DNA from: Fasciolopsis buskii
Lineage: Eukaryota > Platyhelminthes > Trematoda > Plagiorchiida > Fasciolidae
Direction: 5' to 3'
Assembly (NCBI GenBank): GCA_008360955.1
Contig: LUCM01005890.1
Coordinates: 27,722 to 91,721 of the forward strand
Length of the DNA stretch: 64,000 nt
Within the stretch, counting starts at the first letter, position 1; every line of letters starts with the position of its first letter. Position numbers and translations under genes: made by a program. The notes under the pieces were generated by a model. It ran no database searches. It was not told the origin of the DNA and saw only the letters and a program-made list of their open reading frames with translations. Shown in pieces: positions 38,946 to 50,989 of the stretch.

Positions 38946-41271
38946 CGCATACCTGAAAATCGGAGGAATTGCCAATGAAAAAGAAATGGAAAAGGGAAAA
39001 TTACGAGATCACCTTTGCAAGGGAGCAAAATGATCAACTACCCGTGGCGAATGAGGCTAGTGGTTTAGCTTTGTGACGTACGAAGCGATCTTTAGCCTTC
39101 TGCATGGCGAGCGATAGTTTGTTCCCAGGTTGTATAAAACGATTTCGGGATGTTTGGTTGGGTGAGCGGTGCCATCGGGAGTACCCAGAGTCTTCAAACA
39201 AACAGCATGGTTACGAAGGTGGTTAAAATTTTCAAGGGATCGCGGTTTATCAAGTTTGAAGAATTGCGGATTGTAAAGATGCATACCTTGAAGGACAGTC
39301 TCAATGAAATTAGAAACAGACAGAAGAAAATCAGACACAAAGCAAAAGATGTTTCAAAGATAACAAGAACTATCCCACTAGGCACAGCTGCGGGGCTAAA
39401 AGATGCAGCTAGAGCTGGGTGCTGGGATGGGGTGGGAAATGAGACAATGGTTCGACAAGCCCAGAGAAGACAGGGAAGTGGTAGTGGAGAGTGAAGAAGA
39501 AATGGATGGGTCAAGAGTATGTGAGCAATCACCAAGACAACTGGAGATGCTTAAAGGGAGGTTCACTAGTTGACAAAAGTTGTTGATTTTAACGAAAGCT
39601 TCCGTTTCACGTCTGACGAGTGCAATAGACATTCCTTGTGCTGTGGACGTTGAAATCACCAAGATGGGTAATTTGGCACTTGAGGTCTGTTGAAGCTAAC
39701 GTTTCAATGTTTTGTGCTTACGTGATCATTCTTCTCCCGTTCATTCTGATCTCCAGTAAACAGCGTTGTTGCTGAATTGCTGCCGGCTGAGAAAATGCTA
39801 TCACTGTCAGCTGACGCTGGTAAGCAACGACCGTGTGAAACGCAAGAAACCAATTTTGGTACCTTAATCCAGATGAGTTCGGACAAAACGTAGGCACCAA
39901 AGAACGTAAAATCAGAGGAATCTGTGAGAGGAACTGCGCGATTGCATGTTAATTTCAGGAGAACAGTGCGCATCCCGGATACTTTAAACCAGAGGGCGAG
40001 AGGAGGCGGTGTTGTAGCGGATGAATCATAAAACTAGGCCGGAACTAACCCCGGTGATAGTCATCGTAATTGGTCACCTCAACCACGCATAACCTACATC
40101 CGCCGAGGACCAACTGGCCCAGTCAATCAATGCGTCCGCGTTTGCGGACGAGTTGCAGCATTTTAAACGGCCCGTCTGTCAATCGATCACGTGAGAAGCA
40201 GCAGCGTGACTCAGACGTGCGCACAGCCAAACACACCGGTTGACACAAACACTAAAACAAACAAAACTGAGAACAAGCCAATCAGGTTTCGGGAAGAGGG
40301 GGGAAGTTCATTCATCCAAAAGTATGTGCTAACGCTTGGACCACAAGGACACATTGGGACAAAACGCGTACGAGACGGTAAACGGAAGAACCGAAGTAAG
40401 AAGAGGGACGACTTTCAGGCTGAGCAACTCGGTTAACCGGGAGGATGCAAAAGAGGTGTCGGCAGACTAACCGTACATTAGTGGTTAATTAGAGAGATGG
40501 TAGACAAGGGTGACAGTGTGTATAGATAGCAGACCACTGCAGCGTCTGCCGATATCTTTGTTATTGTCAAGGGAACCCTATCCAGAATGTCAAATGCGCT
40601 CTACGCGAGCAATGTTACGAAGTCTTCTAAATGACAAGCTGCCGACTCGTAGTGACGAAAAGCTGGATTTCAACTACAGAACACGTCGAAATTTCTACCA
40701 GCGGGGAGATGCAGTACATGGATCAGCTACTGATGACCTATCGGACTCGTTCCATGCATTTCGCCGATCTTCAACTCAGTGAGATTCTAGACGTGTCAAC
40801 ACAACTTCGGAAAGAAACAGATCAGTGGAAAGACTGGACATAGAGTATCCATTTGATCAACGATATCTTCCTTTGTACCTCAGAGACAGCACAATCAGAA
40901 ATAACTGAAAACATCGGAAATAATTGCGCATTTCATTCACGTAATGACAATTGACTCAATCGAATTCATCAAACCAATTCTCACGTCTCAGAGTTGGTCA
41001 AAATTAAGTGGATTTAAGTTGAAAATAATCGGAACTAGATGAAAACATGCCCGAATTTCATAAGATCTGGCAAGATTACTTTCGCTCGCATATGGTGAGA
41101 TAATAAACCCAAAACGAATGTATCTCCTAATAGGCACGCGTAAAATGTGTCGGTTTAAGACCGACCAAAATTCAGACTTATAAGGATGAAATTGAAGTAA
41201 GTCATTCGAATGATATTTTCGTACAGTTCTGACATTAGTTCGAAATAAATCGTTTATTCGTTTATCTTTAC

Positions 41272-41395
41272 ATGCCTCGTTTATTGAAATAGTAATGCAC
41301 AAAAAGTGGACCGCGGCTAAGTCGGCCAGACAGGGAAGATTCGAATTGGCGACCTTCACGTCGAAATGTCACAACCTCATCCACCCGACTGATAC
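41272..41395 (-). mobile_element. SINE-A copy, diverged
   Basis: It has the tail remnant TTTATTGAAATAGTAATGCAC, a GGCC-like middle and a head with a GAAGGTCGCCAATTCGAATC B-box region. The 124-codon minus frame at 40988-41359 runs into it. Confidence 0.6.
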
Positions 41396-42661
41396 AGTTA
41401 AGATCTTCAGAACGGTATACAAAATTTGGTTCGGAATAAGTGGACCAAACGATGCACCTCATATGAGGTGACATATGCATGCATACCTGCATACATCTGT
41501 GACAACATGAGGTTGTCGATACTGATAATGAGCCGACATTTAGTTAACCGCATACAGCTTTTCTCAAGCCGAATCCTAATCAAATATATGCCTATTTCAA
41601 CTATGCATTCGCAACTTGGATTCACGTGTCTTAGAGAACAATATGAACCAAAGGGAGTCAATTTTTCATCTATGCATGTCCCAGTGCGGATTAATTACTT
41701 GAATTCGACGTCCATATGATAAATATGCGCAGGTCACGTAAGTGCTAGGACCGAATCGGACCGACAAAAGGCTTCCGTATACGGGACGGATACATCTACC
41801 ACCTGGTAGTGGATCAATGGTCTCTCCTTTGGGGGGCATGCTTGGGCTTGTTCTAATCACCGGAGTATAAATGAGTTCCACTGATATTCACAAAGTATGA
41901 ACATATCAGTGGGGGACAAACGACGTACGCTGGCTTATTCATCGGCTAAGGACAATCAGCAGGTGCTGGACAAATCGTCCCTGAGTCACATGATGTGCGG
42001 GAGTCGCCCGTCCAAAATCGCGATTAGGTTTGCAGCTAAGAAAATTGCGCGTGAAAGGACAGCGGAGAAAGTGGGCCAGTGAAACGGAATGAAACTGTTG
42101 AATGAACTGTTCAAAAGATACAGGTCCTAGAATCGATAGAATCGAAATGTCCTACGCAATGTTATTTGTTTGTGGGTAATTAACATGCTATGTAATATAG
42201 CCTAGGAAACAACACTGTTCGGATTACGACCGTTGTGTCTATATCATCTTGAAGAACAGGATAGGGAAATCGAAACAGAAGATTCCAGTCCCGAAAACAG
42301 CGTACCGGACGAGAATGCAAACACAATTAGTCCAACTATCACTCGGACATGAACAGTGTAGGTTCAAAATTATGCCACAGATCGTGACATTTGGCTAAGT
42401 CAACTGGATTCTGTACGGAACACGTGAACAGAAAACGTGAAGAATAACAAATTCTGCATGAGAAGAACTAACCGACCACGTTTAATCAGTGAACAAGGCG
42501 AGCAGAAAACAGGAACACACGCGGACCACTGTGCTTTTCACCGTGTGCAGCTGACCGACTGAAGTTGGCTCGATGTCAAGGGAAACCGAATAATAGAGCT
42601 CACATTATTAGAATCGCCAAAAATGAAACAAGGCTCATTCCACTCTGTACGGTTGACTTAC

Positions 42662-42853
42662 TTGATTCCCAGGCATCATAAACGGTACCGGAGTGTTTTT
42701 GGGACTTTGAAACAAAGTACCCAAAGGTTGAGGGTTGTGGTTTTCCATGAACGATCCCATAACGGCGTTGGACAAAGTCATGGAAGAAAACTGGCCGATT
42801 AAACCGTTTGGATGTGTGAGCATGGAAAACGGCACCGGACACGGAGGCAATGG
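42662..42853 (-). CDS. Probable coding exon, candidate AGAP upstream linker
   Basis: The segment is 192 nt, exactly 64 codons, between a good acceptor (GCATTTTTGTAG) and a strong donor (CAA then GTAAGT at 42656-42661). The peptide starts PLPPCPVPFSMLTHPNGLIG and ends VPFMMPGNQ. It is rich in P, M, N and S, has no recognisable domain and looks disordered. It is phase 0 on both sides, as are the exon upstream at 45146 and the entry to the AGAP PH exon at 22736. A direct join therefore keeps the frame and would form the linker AGAP proteins have between their GTPase-like and PH domains. The 19.9-kb gap to the PH exon is long, so a separate gene is possible. Confidence 0.65.
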
Positions 42854-43102
42854 CTACAAAAATGCAAAATGAACGAAGGAGTATCGGGGAAAGTTAAGAT
42901 AGGCGAGGTTGATAATGACCGCGTTTGAGTGAATACGCAAATGAGGACGTCACACAGACCAGCACACAGACGACCAGGCGAGTAACCAATCCAACAGACG
43001 TGTCCACTATGTGATTGGTGTGAATATTTTTAGTAGTAACGTCATCGAGCCAACCACCTTGGCAACACGAGCGACGGGTAACCTCACACGCTCACTCTCT
43101 CC

Positions 43103-43137
43103 AACACACACACACACACACATACATACACACGCAC
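43103..43137. repeat. (CA)n/(CATA)n microsatellite
   Basis: CA run followed by CATACATA. Confidence 0.95.
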
Positions 43138-44079
43138 AACAAGTGGATTGTGACAAACGCGTGCAAGGAGGAGAATAAAAACAAAGAAACCAAACTTCCC
43201 GGACTGAATCTATGCCGAGGCCAACAAGTTAAACATGCAAACCACATCAACCACTGCGAATGCAACAGGAAATTCGAAACCATCACCAGCATGATGGTTA
43301 ATCCACGTGCGAGGTGAAACTTTTTCTTATTTTTTTTTCGTTTTTATACAAATACACGTGGATTACAAAAAAAGAACTTTGATGTTTAGACACCCACGTT
43401 GGAGCCATGCGATTGAAAAACTAGCTTGAGGTTAACCGTGGTAAATGAGCCGTTGACTCATTATTAATATCCGGTCGCCCGCAAACGTTATGATGTATTG
43501 ACAAACATATTCTCACACAACGAGAACGTGGCAGTCGAAAGTACGGGTGAAGACGAAGCAAAACGATTATTTCGATCAAAAAAGCTTCCAGTGTTTGGTC
43601 ATCAATTTCGGATGGGGTACACGCATTCGTAGCATAATGCAATTTTTATCATTCAAACTACTACACGGATTGCAGTTGGCAACCAAAACTTGAGTTGGAA
43701 TAAATACGAGTTGTCGAAAAACGTATGTCATGAACATGTACATCACGTGCGATTTGTATGGCCAAGTAACGCGGATTCATAACGTGTCCGGAATTTAGAT
43801 GATAGGTGAAATTTCGGTCAATGATTGTGCGTTTATTTCAACCCTGGGCCATAGTTGTCAAAAACAACCAGAGAACACTAACCGGTGGCCAAAAGATATT
43901 AAAAGAAGGAAGAAATTTGTAGCTGGTAAACTGTACACGTACGTTACATTTTTTCCTGATCATATGAATGGAGTGTGGATGGTATCGAAGGCATTTAACA
44001 CGTAATCATTATGGTTCACAGCCCTATGAGATTGGAAATCATGGACTTGAAACTTGAATTGTACTAGAGTCACATAAGA

Positions 44080-44240
44080 TTTGTAATATGCTGGATACGG
44101 TAACAAAGTTGGCGATGGCGACTGGCGATCTATCTCCTAAGTGTCCATGTCGGGGCGGTTCAGTTTGTACAACCACCAAACTTGCACCGACGTGTTCTGG
44201 CTTTAACTGCTATCTTACAGGATCAGCTACTCAAAAGAGA
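44080..44240 (-). mobile_element. RTE-like LINE 3' tail fragment
   Basis: The plus-strand motif at 44158-44215 (TACAACCACCAAACTTGCAC, then GTGTTCTGGCTTT) recurs after the LINE C-termini at 30.0 and 50.4 kb. That implies a minus-strand LINE end with no coding part kept. Confidence 0.4.
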
Positions 44241-44748
44241 ACGAGGAATGGTGAAAAATCGATAACGAAATGATAGGTTGGACAGCCATACAGTTATATA
44301 AATAGGAATAAACCTCTTGTGAAAAGGAAACAAGGTCCTAGGAAACTTAACGATAGAAGGAAGTTTAAGTTGTAAAGACTGAAACGCAAATGGCGTCCAA
44401 GTCGGCTTGGAATCCATAGTCACATAATTGGTAGGCTCTGTGGAACAGTCATTTGCAACACGTACAAAAGACTCGCGTTGTCAGGCTAGCGGTGAAGAAA
44501 CAGAGTATGCAAATGTAACATTCTCATCGCCAGCTCACCCCCACGGTGCCCATGACGAATGAACGAAAGACAACAAACGTGGAAAAAGTCGACACCAACT
44601 CGGAACTGTTCTTCCGCACCGATTGTTATAAAACACCCTGGCCACAGTAGGCCTACTGGGCAAGAAAGAAACCAAAATCATTGACTGTGATTGATGTGCG
44701 ATTATTCAAAGACATCCATCTGTCAGTAATACACAAACCAACTGAGTT

Positions 44749-44758
44749 GGGGGGGGGG
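44749..44758. repeat. Poly-G tract
   Basis: Run of about ten G. Confidence 0.8.
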
Positions 44759-45145
44759 AAATGAACTCTCAATAATGACTAACTTTATTGGTCAGTATGA
44801 AACTGGCCGAAAAACTGTCTCAGTATATGAGACTTTGCTAAGAAAGCCAAAATGATAACGCTAACACTTAAAAATTCCGATTACATCTTAGCGCCATACG
44901 TTAATCAGCATGTCAGTACCATCTTTCATCCAGTTTGCAAGATTTCACCAGAACCGAATTGCATGAAGTGAAGCAAAGCATTACAATCACACGGGGGAAT
45001 TACTTTATACCCCATATAGGTGGAGGCACTTGATAAAGGAAGTAACCGCATGAACTCGTAAAATATACTGATTTTTTTATGCAATATATACAAAGAGCTT
45101 CAGGTGAGTTAACTAAACACTAAAGCACGGAACCAACTAACTTAC

Positions 45146-45513
45146 TTTAGAATTAATCCAACTGGAATGCAAAGCGGCGTCAGCAGGTAAAAGAGTCCGA
45201 GACTGACTGCCAGGTGATGACAAACAATCGTGTTGTGACTGTAACAACTGCAAACCTAGTGGACAAGGTCCCCGCGGACCGCTGGATCGCGTTGCTTGGT
45301 TGCTGTCAGGCAGAGTGAGATTTACACCAGATTCAATGGGATACACTGGCGGCTGCAGCATACCACTAGGGGTTTGAATGTACTCAGGCGCCGGTGGACC
45401 GTGCATCCGACTGGGATCGATTACGACCGACGGCGATGGATGGTGTAGCATTGTCGTGCTGGCCAAGTGATCTGGTCTCAAACCAGTATTGTCTCCAGAT
45501 TTGTGGCTAGAAT
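45146..45513 (-). CDS. Probable coding exon, Pro/Ser-rich linker (candidate AGAP)
   Basis: The exon encodes about 122 residues, starting SSHKSGDNTGLRPDHLASTT and containing HHPSPSVVIDPSRMHGPPAP; it ends WINSK. The donor is GTAAGT at 45140-45145. Two acceptors lie 7 nt apart: TTTAG, starting the exon at 45520 in phase 0, and CTGCAG, starting it at 45513 in phase 1. The second fits an upstream exon ending at 46292 in phase 1; with the first, that exon would run into a TAG stop. The peptide is disordered and has no domain I recognise. Its low similarity to anything known but clean splice sites and uninterrupted frame support a rapidly evolving linker. Confidence 0.6.
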
Positions 45514-46089
45514 CTGCAGACTAAATAATGTACGTAAGAGAAATATTTGTAGAGCTGTATTAGCATTACTACCGACTAGAACAGAAACGTTAGTATCATC
45601 GACAAAAAACATGAATGGTAATGTCTAATTAGTCCAGTAATCAGCTTCACTCAAATTAAATCAAAATTCCAACACCACATGAGATACACGACAGTTAGTG
45701 GCGTAAATCGTGATGAGCTTTGCAGTAGACATAACTAAAGTCAGCCTCCTTCTAAGATCGATATACACTGATGAGTCGTCTTCTAGTGTTCAGAAATACC
45801 CAGATATTTAGTAATACAGATGTGTAAAGATTAAATCTGATTTAGCAATACGGTCTTCCCAGTTGTTCTCGAACGTGGTGGGAAAATTGTGTCCGCCATG
45901 ATAAGATCGATCGAAGAGTGTTGAGATTCAAAGCTCAATCCATAGAAGTGATGCTGAATGTGAATAAAAAACTGAGTTTCAAACATGTGTTACACGGACC
46001 GGTTCGATGCACACTGGTCTCAGAGGAAGATAGAATTTGAAATATTGGTTGAGCTGATGGCCAACAACACAAAACATGAAGAAAGAGTC

Positions 46090-46243
46090 CTTTAGTGAAA
46101 TAACAATGTACATCAATTTTCACGAAGGGGGCCGCGGCCAGCAGAGGGCTGCCAAATGGGAAGTTGATCGGCGGCGGGAGGATTCGAACCCGCGACCTTC
46201 ACGTCCAAACACCAGGACCTTATCCGTTTGGCCACCGCCAGCG
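46090..46243 (-). mobile_element. SINE-A copy, well preserved
   Basis: On the minus strand the head reads TGGCCAAACGGATAAGGTCC with a B box GGGTTCGAATCC. A GGCCGCGGCCCCCTTC middle and the tail TGTACATTGTTATTTCACT follow. A and B boxes for RNA polymerase III are visible. Confidence 0.8.
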
Positions 46244-46291
46244 AAACCCTAATTCGTGGAGAGCAGCATGGGTAGACTGCACTAAACTTAC

Positions 46292-46439
46292 ATGTTGGGG
46301 ACCATGAGATGTACCCACTAAATGATGGAGGATATTGGATGATATGGCCAGGTGCTAAAGCCAGTCGCTGTTTCCGTTGAACTCTTCTAAAGTCTACATG
46401 ATTCGTTAAAAGATCAATTCTTATTTGCTCGATCTCATG
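46292..46439 (-). CDS. Candidate exon, possible end of the AGAP GTPase-like domain
   Basis: The open segment reads HEIEQIRIDLLTNHVDFRR and then VQRKQRLALAPGHIIQYPPS, ending before a strong donor, ACAT then GTAAGT at 46286-46291. VQRKQRLALAPG weakly resembles the AGAP sequence just after the GTPase-like domain (ALRKKQQLAIGP). The acceptor CTTGAG is only moderate, and a second possible acceptor would start the exon at 46386. It exits in phase 1, matching the inner acceptor of the next exon at 45513. A SINE lies just downstream at 46090-46243. Nucleotide-binding motifs are absent, as expected for the very end of the domain. The assignment is an inference from short similarity, phase and order. 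Confidence 0.4.
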
Positions 46440-47399
46440 CTCAAGTGGACGGTGCCATGGTACAGCAACCGAAATCAAAACGCATCAGTAGGCAGTTAAT
46501 ATTCATAAAATTGCAATATTTTTCGTGATTTAGGAGCTAAACTCCGAGGTAAACCAACGATATTGAAAACTCGAACTACAACGCGAAGCTTTAAAAATAG
46601 GAAAAACATTAGAGAATTGGAACAAGAATCACAAGCAGCCGAGTGTTCGATAGTTCACCTAACGATACCCTGATCGTGTTTCGTTCACCGAACCTAATCT
46701 TCAAAGTGAAATATATGAATGTCTGACTAGTCGATTCTGCGAATGAGACAAAAGACGGCAAGCTAAAAACAACGTGGTGCTACACCGGCTCAAGGGTAAA
46801 CACTGGTTTTTTTAGCAGCATGTATCACTCGTGCTAACGACTCGACTCACCCTCGCTTGACTGTGCACGTAAAGTCGACAACTAATCGGTTAGAGCGGAG
46901 GCAACCAGGCCATAAATCTATCCGATCGATGCCTGTTTTAAATGAGTTTTAATTCTTGACCTCATTAATTGTTATCGTAGTTGCTCGAAGACCGCACGAA
47001 AAGGTAGACGGAGAGTAGGTGTATACGCAAAACACATCCGAACCATCGGTGGCGGATCATAGGGCGAATTTCAGCGCCCAAAACTACATGAGAAATTTTG
47101 ATATTGGTTATTCAATTTGACCGCCACAATCTAGCAGCAATTCAAAACAATGGAATACGAAAAATCTGTCGAGTACGCTTAACGTGGACAGATCACGCAT
47201 GAGAACCGTAATATGAAACACTACCTGTAAAACTACCTTTTAAAAGAAATTCGGTTAGCATGGCGATCCTACAGGTGCTGACGAAAGTTATCGTACCTCA
47301 TCTCACTTGTGATATGACCTTCCCTGTAATTTCCTGTTCAGCTGTAATCAGACGTGCTTAAATCCTCCTCCTCCCCTCTCGCTCTCCCTTTTTGTCCAG

Positions 47400-47590
47400 T
47401 CAACGATCCGATCAAAACCAATCATCATCCTCTGTACATTTTATTTTGCAAATTTGTCCATTTGGTGTCCGATTTGCTCGGGCGAAACAGATGAACCGAG
47501 ATCGACAAACATATGACGTGTTTTCAGATTATGCCAAAAAAAAGTTGAACGAAAAGTTAAAACCTGGCTACGAACGAGGAGATATTGGCG
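47400..47590 (+). other. Candidate orphan exon behind a strong pyrimidine tract
   Basis: A long C/T tract (47365-47396) ends in TTTGTCCAG and is followed by an open frame that includes RFARAKQMNRDRQTYDVFSD and KLNEKLKPGYERGDIGG. A weak donor, GTAAAT, follows at 47591. The frame is phase 2 in and phase 1 out. I recognise no family and see no partner exon on the plus strand. The tract may only be a C/T-rich repeat. Confidence 0.2.
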
Positions 47591-48032
47591 GTAAATTTTC
47601 CAATTTTGGCATACTTTCTACGTGTGTTTGCGTATTCGTCACCGCTAACAAATGAAAATGACTACCATGAAGTTTGAAGCTCACGACTGCTCGTTAGCTA
47701 GGTCAAAATATGGAAGCTCACCGCCCTGACTAAAAGACAGTAATGTTTTGAGCTTTAGCACGTATCAAACTTGAGGCCGGTAATTCGTTTCAAGAATTTA
47801 ATACACAAGCTAACAATCCATAATCAACTTTGAATTTATGAAACCGCATGAATTAGCAGAAGGAGGAACCTCCAATAATTGTTCGCCTCACTGAAAGATA
47901 AATATATTTGTGATAATCCTAACCATTGGGAGGCAACTCACATTTGGGTTCCCGGGTGGTAAGAGCACACGCGTTACGGTCTTCGATTTTATTCACCGTT
48001 AATATGTAAGGATAAGGAATAACCCTCTTCTA

Positions 48033-48049
48033 TTATATATATATATATA
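48033..48049. repeat. (TA)n microsatellite
   Basis: TA dinucleotide run. Confidence 0.9.
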
Positions 48050-49238
48050 CGGCATTAATCTATTTTTCAGAAAACACACACTTCAATGAGCATGTCACTC
48101 ACGAAGTTGACAAACAATAGGACACCGTATAGGACGCGCGTCCATTTGATTCGTGCAGTTAACGAGTAAAACCAAGATGACAAAAACTAAACCTTGAGGG
48201 CAAACGGGATAGAAAGTGGCTCCACCACATGGAATTAAGAAACAAGTAGAGAAAGTGACCGGTTGACAGCAAAGTCAGTGACGGTTATGGACAGGTATAA
48301 CTATTTCGGAGGGAAAGAAACAAAACGAGTCGCAACGAGGGTCACTGATCGTAGCACAACGAGGTCCTGGAATGCATGTTCAAGATAGAAATATTGCTGC
48401 GACCAATCATCAGCATTACCCTCTCATCCTCGATGAAGTGCAATTATACAAAGCGGGGTATCTAAACACTGGGGCACTTAAAGCCATTGATAATTGCCCG
48501 GATCGATTGGTTCAATTATCTCTGCAAAACGTGGCCGCTCTACAACAGCATGAAACACTGAAATAAGAAGTACACCTGAGGTACATCGCAAAAGAGACGG
48601 AATGCGCAGACAATAAATCAGGAAGTTATTAGTAGCATTTTGTACTCAATTGTGCATTGGATTCGCACACAATTCAACGAATTTGGTCGACACGACACAC
48701 ACACAGAGTTAATCCATGCACTATGGAATATAAACCCATCTAACCGGAAAGCACAAGAGCGAAACATGATCTAGGTGAGTAAAATGAATCGTGTATGCGG
48801 AAGTAAAGACGAAATAAGAACGAAATGACCACTTAGGCCTTGGATTTATTTTTGTGCATGGAATGTGCCCAAAATCAGGTCGAATTTGAGAGATTTACGT
48901 GGTTCGCTTGTTTTGTTCTTAAAGAGCTTTTAGGCTGAGAACGTCATACGAAACAGTGGGCCCTTGATCAACACGGAGAGAAGGGATGATGGAAGGTACG
49001 AAACCGCGGAGTGCAATCATCTTTATCTGTATGACTGGGGAAATTAGGAAAATGCCTGTTTCCGGGAATTCGAATCTTCTCTCTACTCTATTTAAATTGG
49101 AAATGGTATGACGAGAAAATGTTAGAATGAACAAGACACTTGGATGCTTTTTTGATTTCGCGGAAGATTAGATTTCAGTGCAAACACCAGGAGAGAAGGA
49201 AACCACCGTTCAGGGAACAATTTGTTGAGGAACTAAAC

Positions 49239-49255
49239 CACACACACACACACAC
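49239..49255. repeat. (CA)n microsatellite
   Basis: Short CA run. Confidence 0.9.
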
Positions 49256-50002
49256 GTGGACTATGAGAACCCAGTGGAACAGGAGCTAACTCATAACCTT
49301 CCGGGGCCAACTGCATTATCTGAGAACCGAATTCGTACAGAATACTACAGATCTCAGCAGATTAGGTATGGTAGTAAAGATGCGATAGACAATGGTGGAT
49401 TGTAACCTCGGCAATTCAATGTTCGACTTTTTGAGGTGACAAACGGTTTTCCGCTATCGAATCTTTGTCAATAGCAATCATTTTCATCTGACAAAATCAG
49501 GGTCACAATGGGTGCACGCGTTGTTCGTTCAAAGTCAACAAGATTTAAGTCGGCATCTCTTGTCTGGAACCAAAGACAAGCCTGGAGTTAGTGGAGCCAA
49601 TCAAACGATATTGGCTGCTTTTTTCGGACCGAATGACAACAACCAATAAGATTGTGGCAAGAAATAAGTGGAATCAGTCATGATCAACGAGTTTCATGCA
49701 TTTTCGGAATAAGTCCTCCAATTATCCTACATGAACTCTGCTTTCCCACAATAAAACGAGGTGTTGTTTTTTAACTGGAACAAGCATGACGGAGTTTAGC
49801 ACCAACTGTAATGGAAAAAGAACCGAACAACCAAGACGCGGATTTTCTCAGACGTACACGATTCACTAGTATCCCCTGCTCCCACCCGGGGTTAACAAAA
49901 AATCCAAACCCACCCAGTGTACGGGATGTCATACTGCCAAAACCCAACTATAGGCGGGCAATACTAATTTTCAACCGACAGCAACACCGCCCAACAGCAA
50001 GT

Positions 50003-50020
50003 CACACACACACACACACC
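50003..50020. repeat. (CA)n microsatellite
   Basis: Short CA run. Confidence 0.9.
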
Positions 50021-50374
50021 GTCCGCACCACCTCGCCTGATCTACCGGGCCCCATGCACTGTGTGGCAAAACAAAAAACTAACCCGTCTTTTCAGGTACT
50101 GGTGGAGTGACAACCGTACCAGAAGATTGTTAAACAACGAATTATTCCAACCATTTTTTTAAACTGCTGAACAGAAACCATCTGCAGACTAGAACGAATA
50201 AACAAATTGAGAAAAAATTAAGAAAAACATGATTTCCATGAGAATCTAACGAGATCGATCAGCTGTCTGCGAGTTTCTGTTCAATCGCGTCCCACTGAAT
50301 TCAGCAAGAACTATCAATGACCAGGAACCAGTCACAGTGAATTTTCTTCAATGGTCAAAATCAAGCGCTATAAC

Positions 50375-50770
50375 ATGGTCCGTATCAAGTACGAGCAAGT
50401 TTCTAACACCCATTAACTGTGCACCGGTGTGCTCGGGTTCCGATTGCTACCTACAACCGTATGGTTACAAATTAGAAGTAGTATATCAAAGAAGAAGCAA
50501 ATAGAATGCCAGAACGTCACTGATTACGGCATGTTAGCTATACCGCATAATATCACCAACCACTTCGCACGGGATCTCGCGGACCGTGCGATTCAGTGAT
50601 TAAACAAGAAACACACTCAGAGCAGTCTATTGGTTAAGGTCTTCATATCTTTTCTCTAAACCATGGGTTAATCGAACTGATCCATTTTCCAACCAATACC
50701 TCACTTGCGAAGAGATGTGTACTGAGAAGAACGATCTGCGTAACACGTTTCAACCACATAAATGGGACCA
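50375..50770 (-). mobile_element. RTE-like LINE C-terminal remnant and tail
   Basis: Bases 50630-50760 align with 30120-30250 of the clearer copy, including the GTGTACTGAGAAGAACGA region that encodes the RALF-like motif. Bases 50390-50480 carry the same 3' tail motif. It is heavily decayed. Confidence 0.55.
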
Positions 50771-50989
50771 AATTTAGAGACGGACAACAGAAGTTTCTCT
50801 TCAGAGCTGATCTCGTTCCATGAGCGGTTGTTCACATTGTCTCTCATAAACCGAAGATCCTGATATTATACTGCTGAACTTGAAGATGATCGTCACAAGT
50901 GTGGGCCACAATGAGGGCAATCTAATGGCTGTGCAGAAGCCAGGGATGGAAGGCTATCAAATCATGTACCCGATGCTAAATGAATCTTA

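Larger units (their letters stand above)
22737..42661 (-). other. Proposed AGAP intron, about 19.9 kb
   Basis: Filled with LINE and SINE fragments as listed. The stretches 23.7-25.0, 25.9-28.9, 31.2-32.6, 32.8-36.9, 37.4-38.6 and 38.9-41.2 kb contain short frames but no gene I can support. It is an intron only if the exon at 42662 belongs to AGAP. Confidence 0.45.
42854..45145 (-). other. Proposed intron, 2.3 kb
   Basis: Contains the 43.1-kb CA/CATA tract, a LINE tail at 44.1 kb and a poly-G tract. No gene seen. Confidence 0.5.
46440..50374. other. Unassigned sequence right of the AGAP exons
   Basis: The upstream GTPase-like exons of AGAP would be expected on the minus strand here or further right. 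None was recognised. Apart from the orphan exon at 47.4 kb there are only short frames. Confidence 0.5.

Noticed and set aside
39150..39494. 114-codon plus frame and overlapping minus frames
   Set aside because: No family recognised; the composition is lysine-rich or serine-rich and no splice signals support it.
40510..40843. Possible Gypsy integrase fragment (REPYPE, YRTR, FYQRGDAVH)
   Set aside because: The motif-like words are in different frames and in the wrong order for an integrase.
46180..46240. Functional tRNA-Leu gene
   Set aside because: The cloverleaf is incomplete and the sequence is fused to the SINE body and tail; six similar copies have the same fusion.
46113..46478. 121-codon minus frame as one gene
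   Set aside because: Its last third is a SINE-A copy; only the part above the donor at 46291 is kept as a candidate exon.
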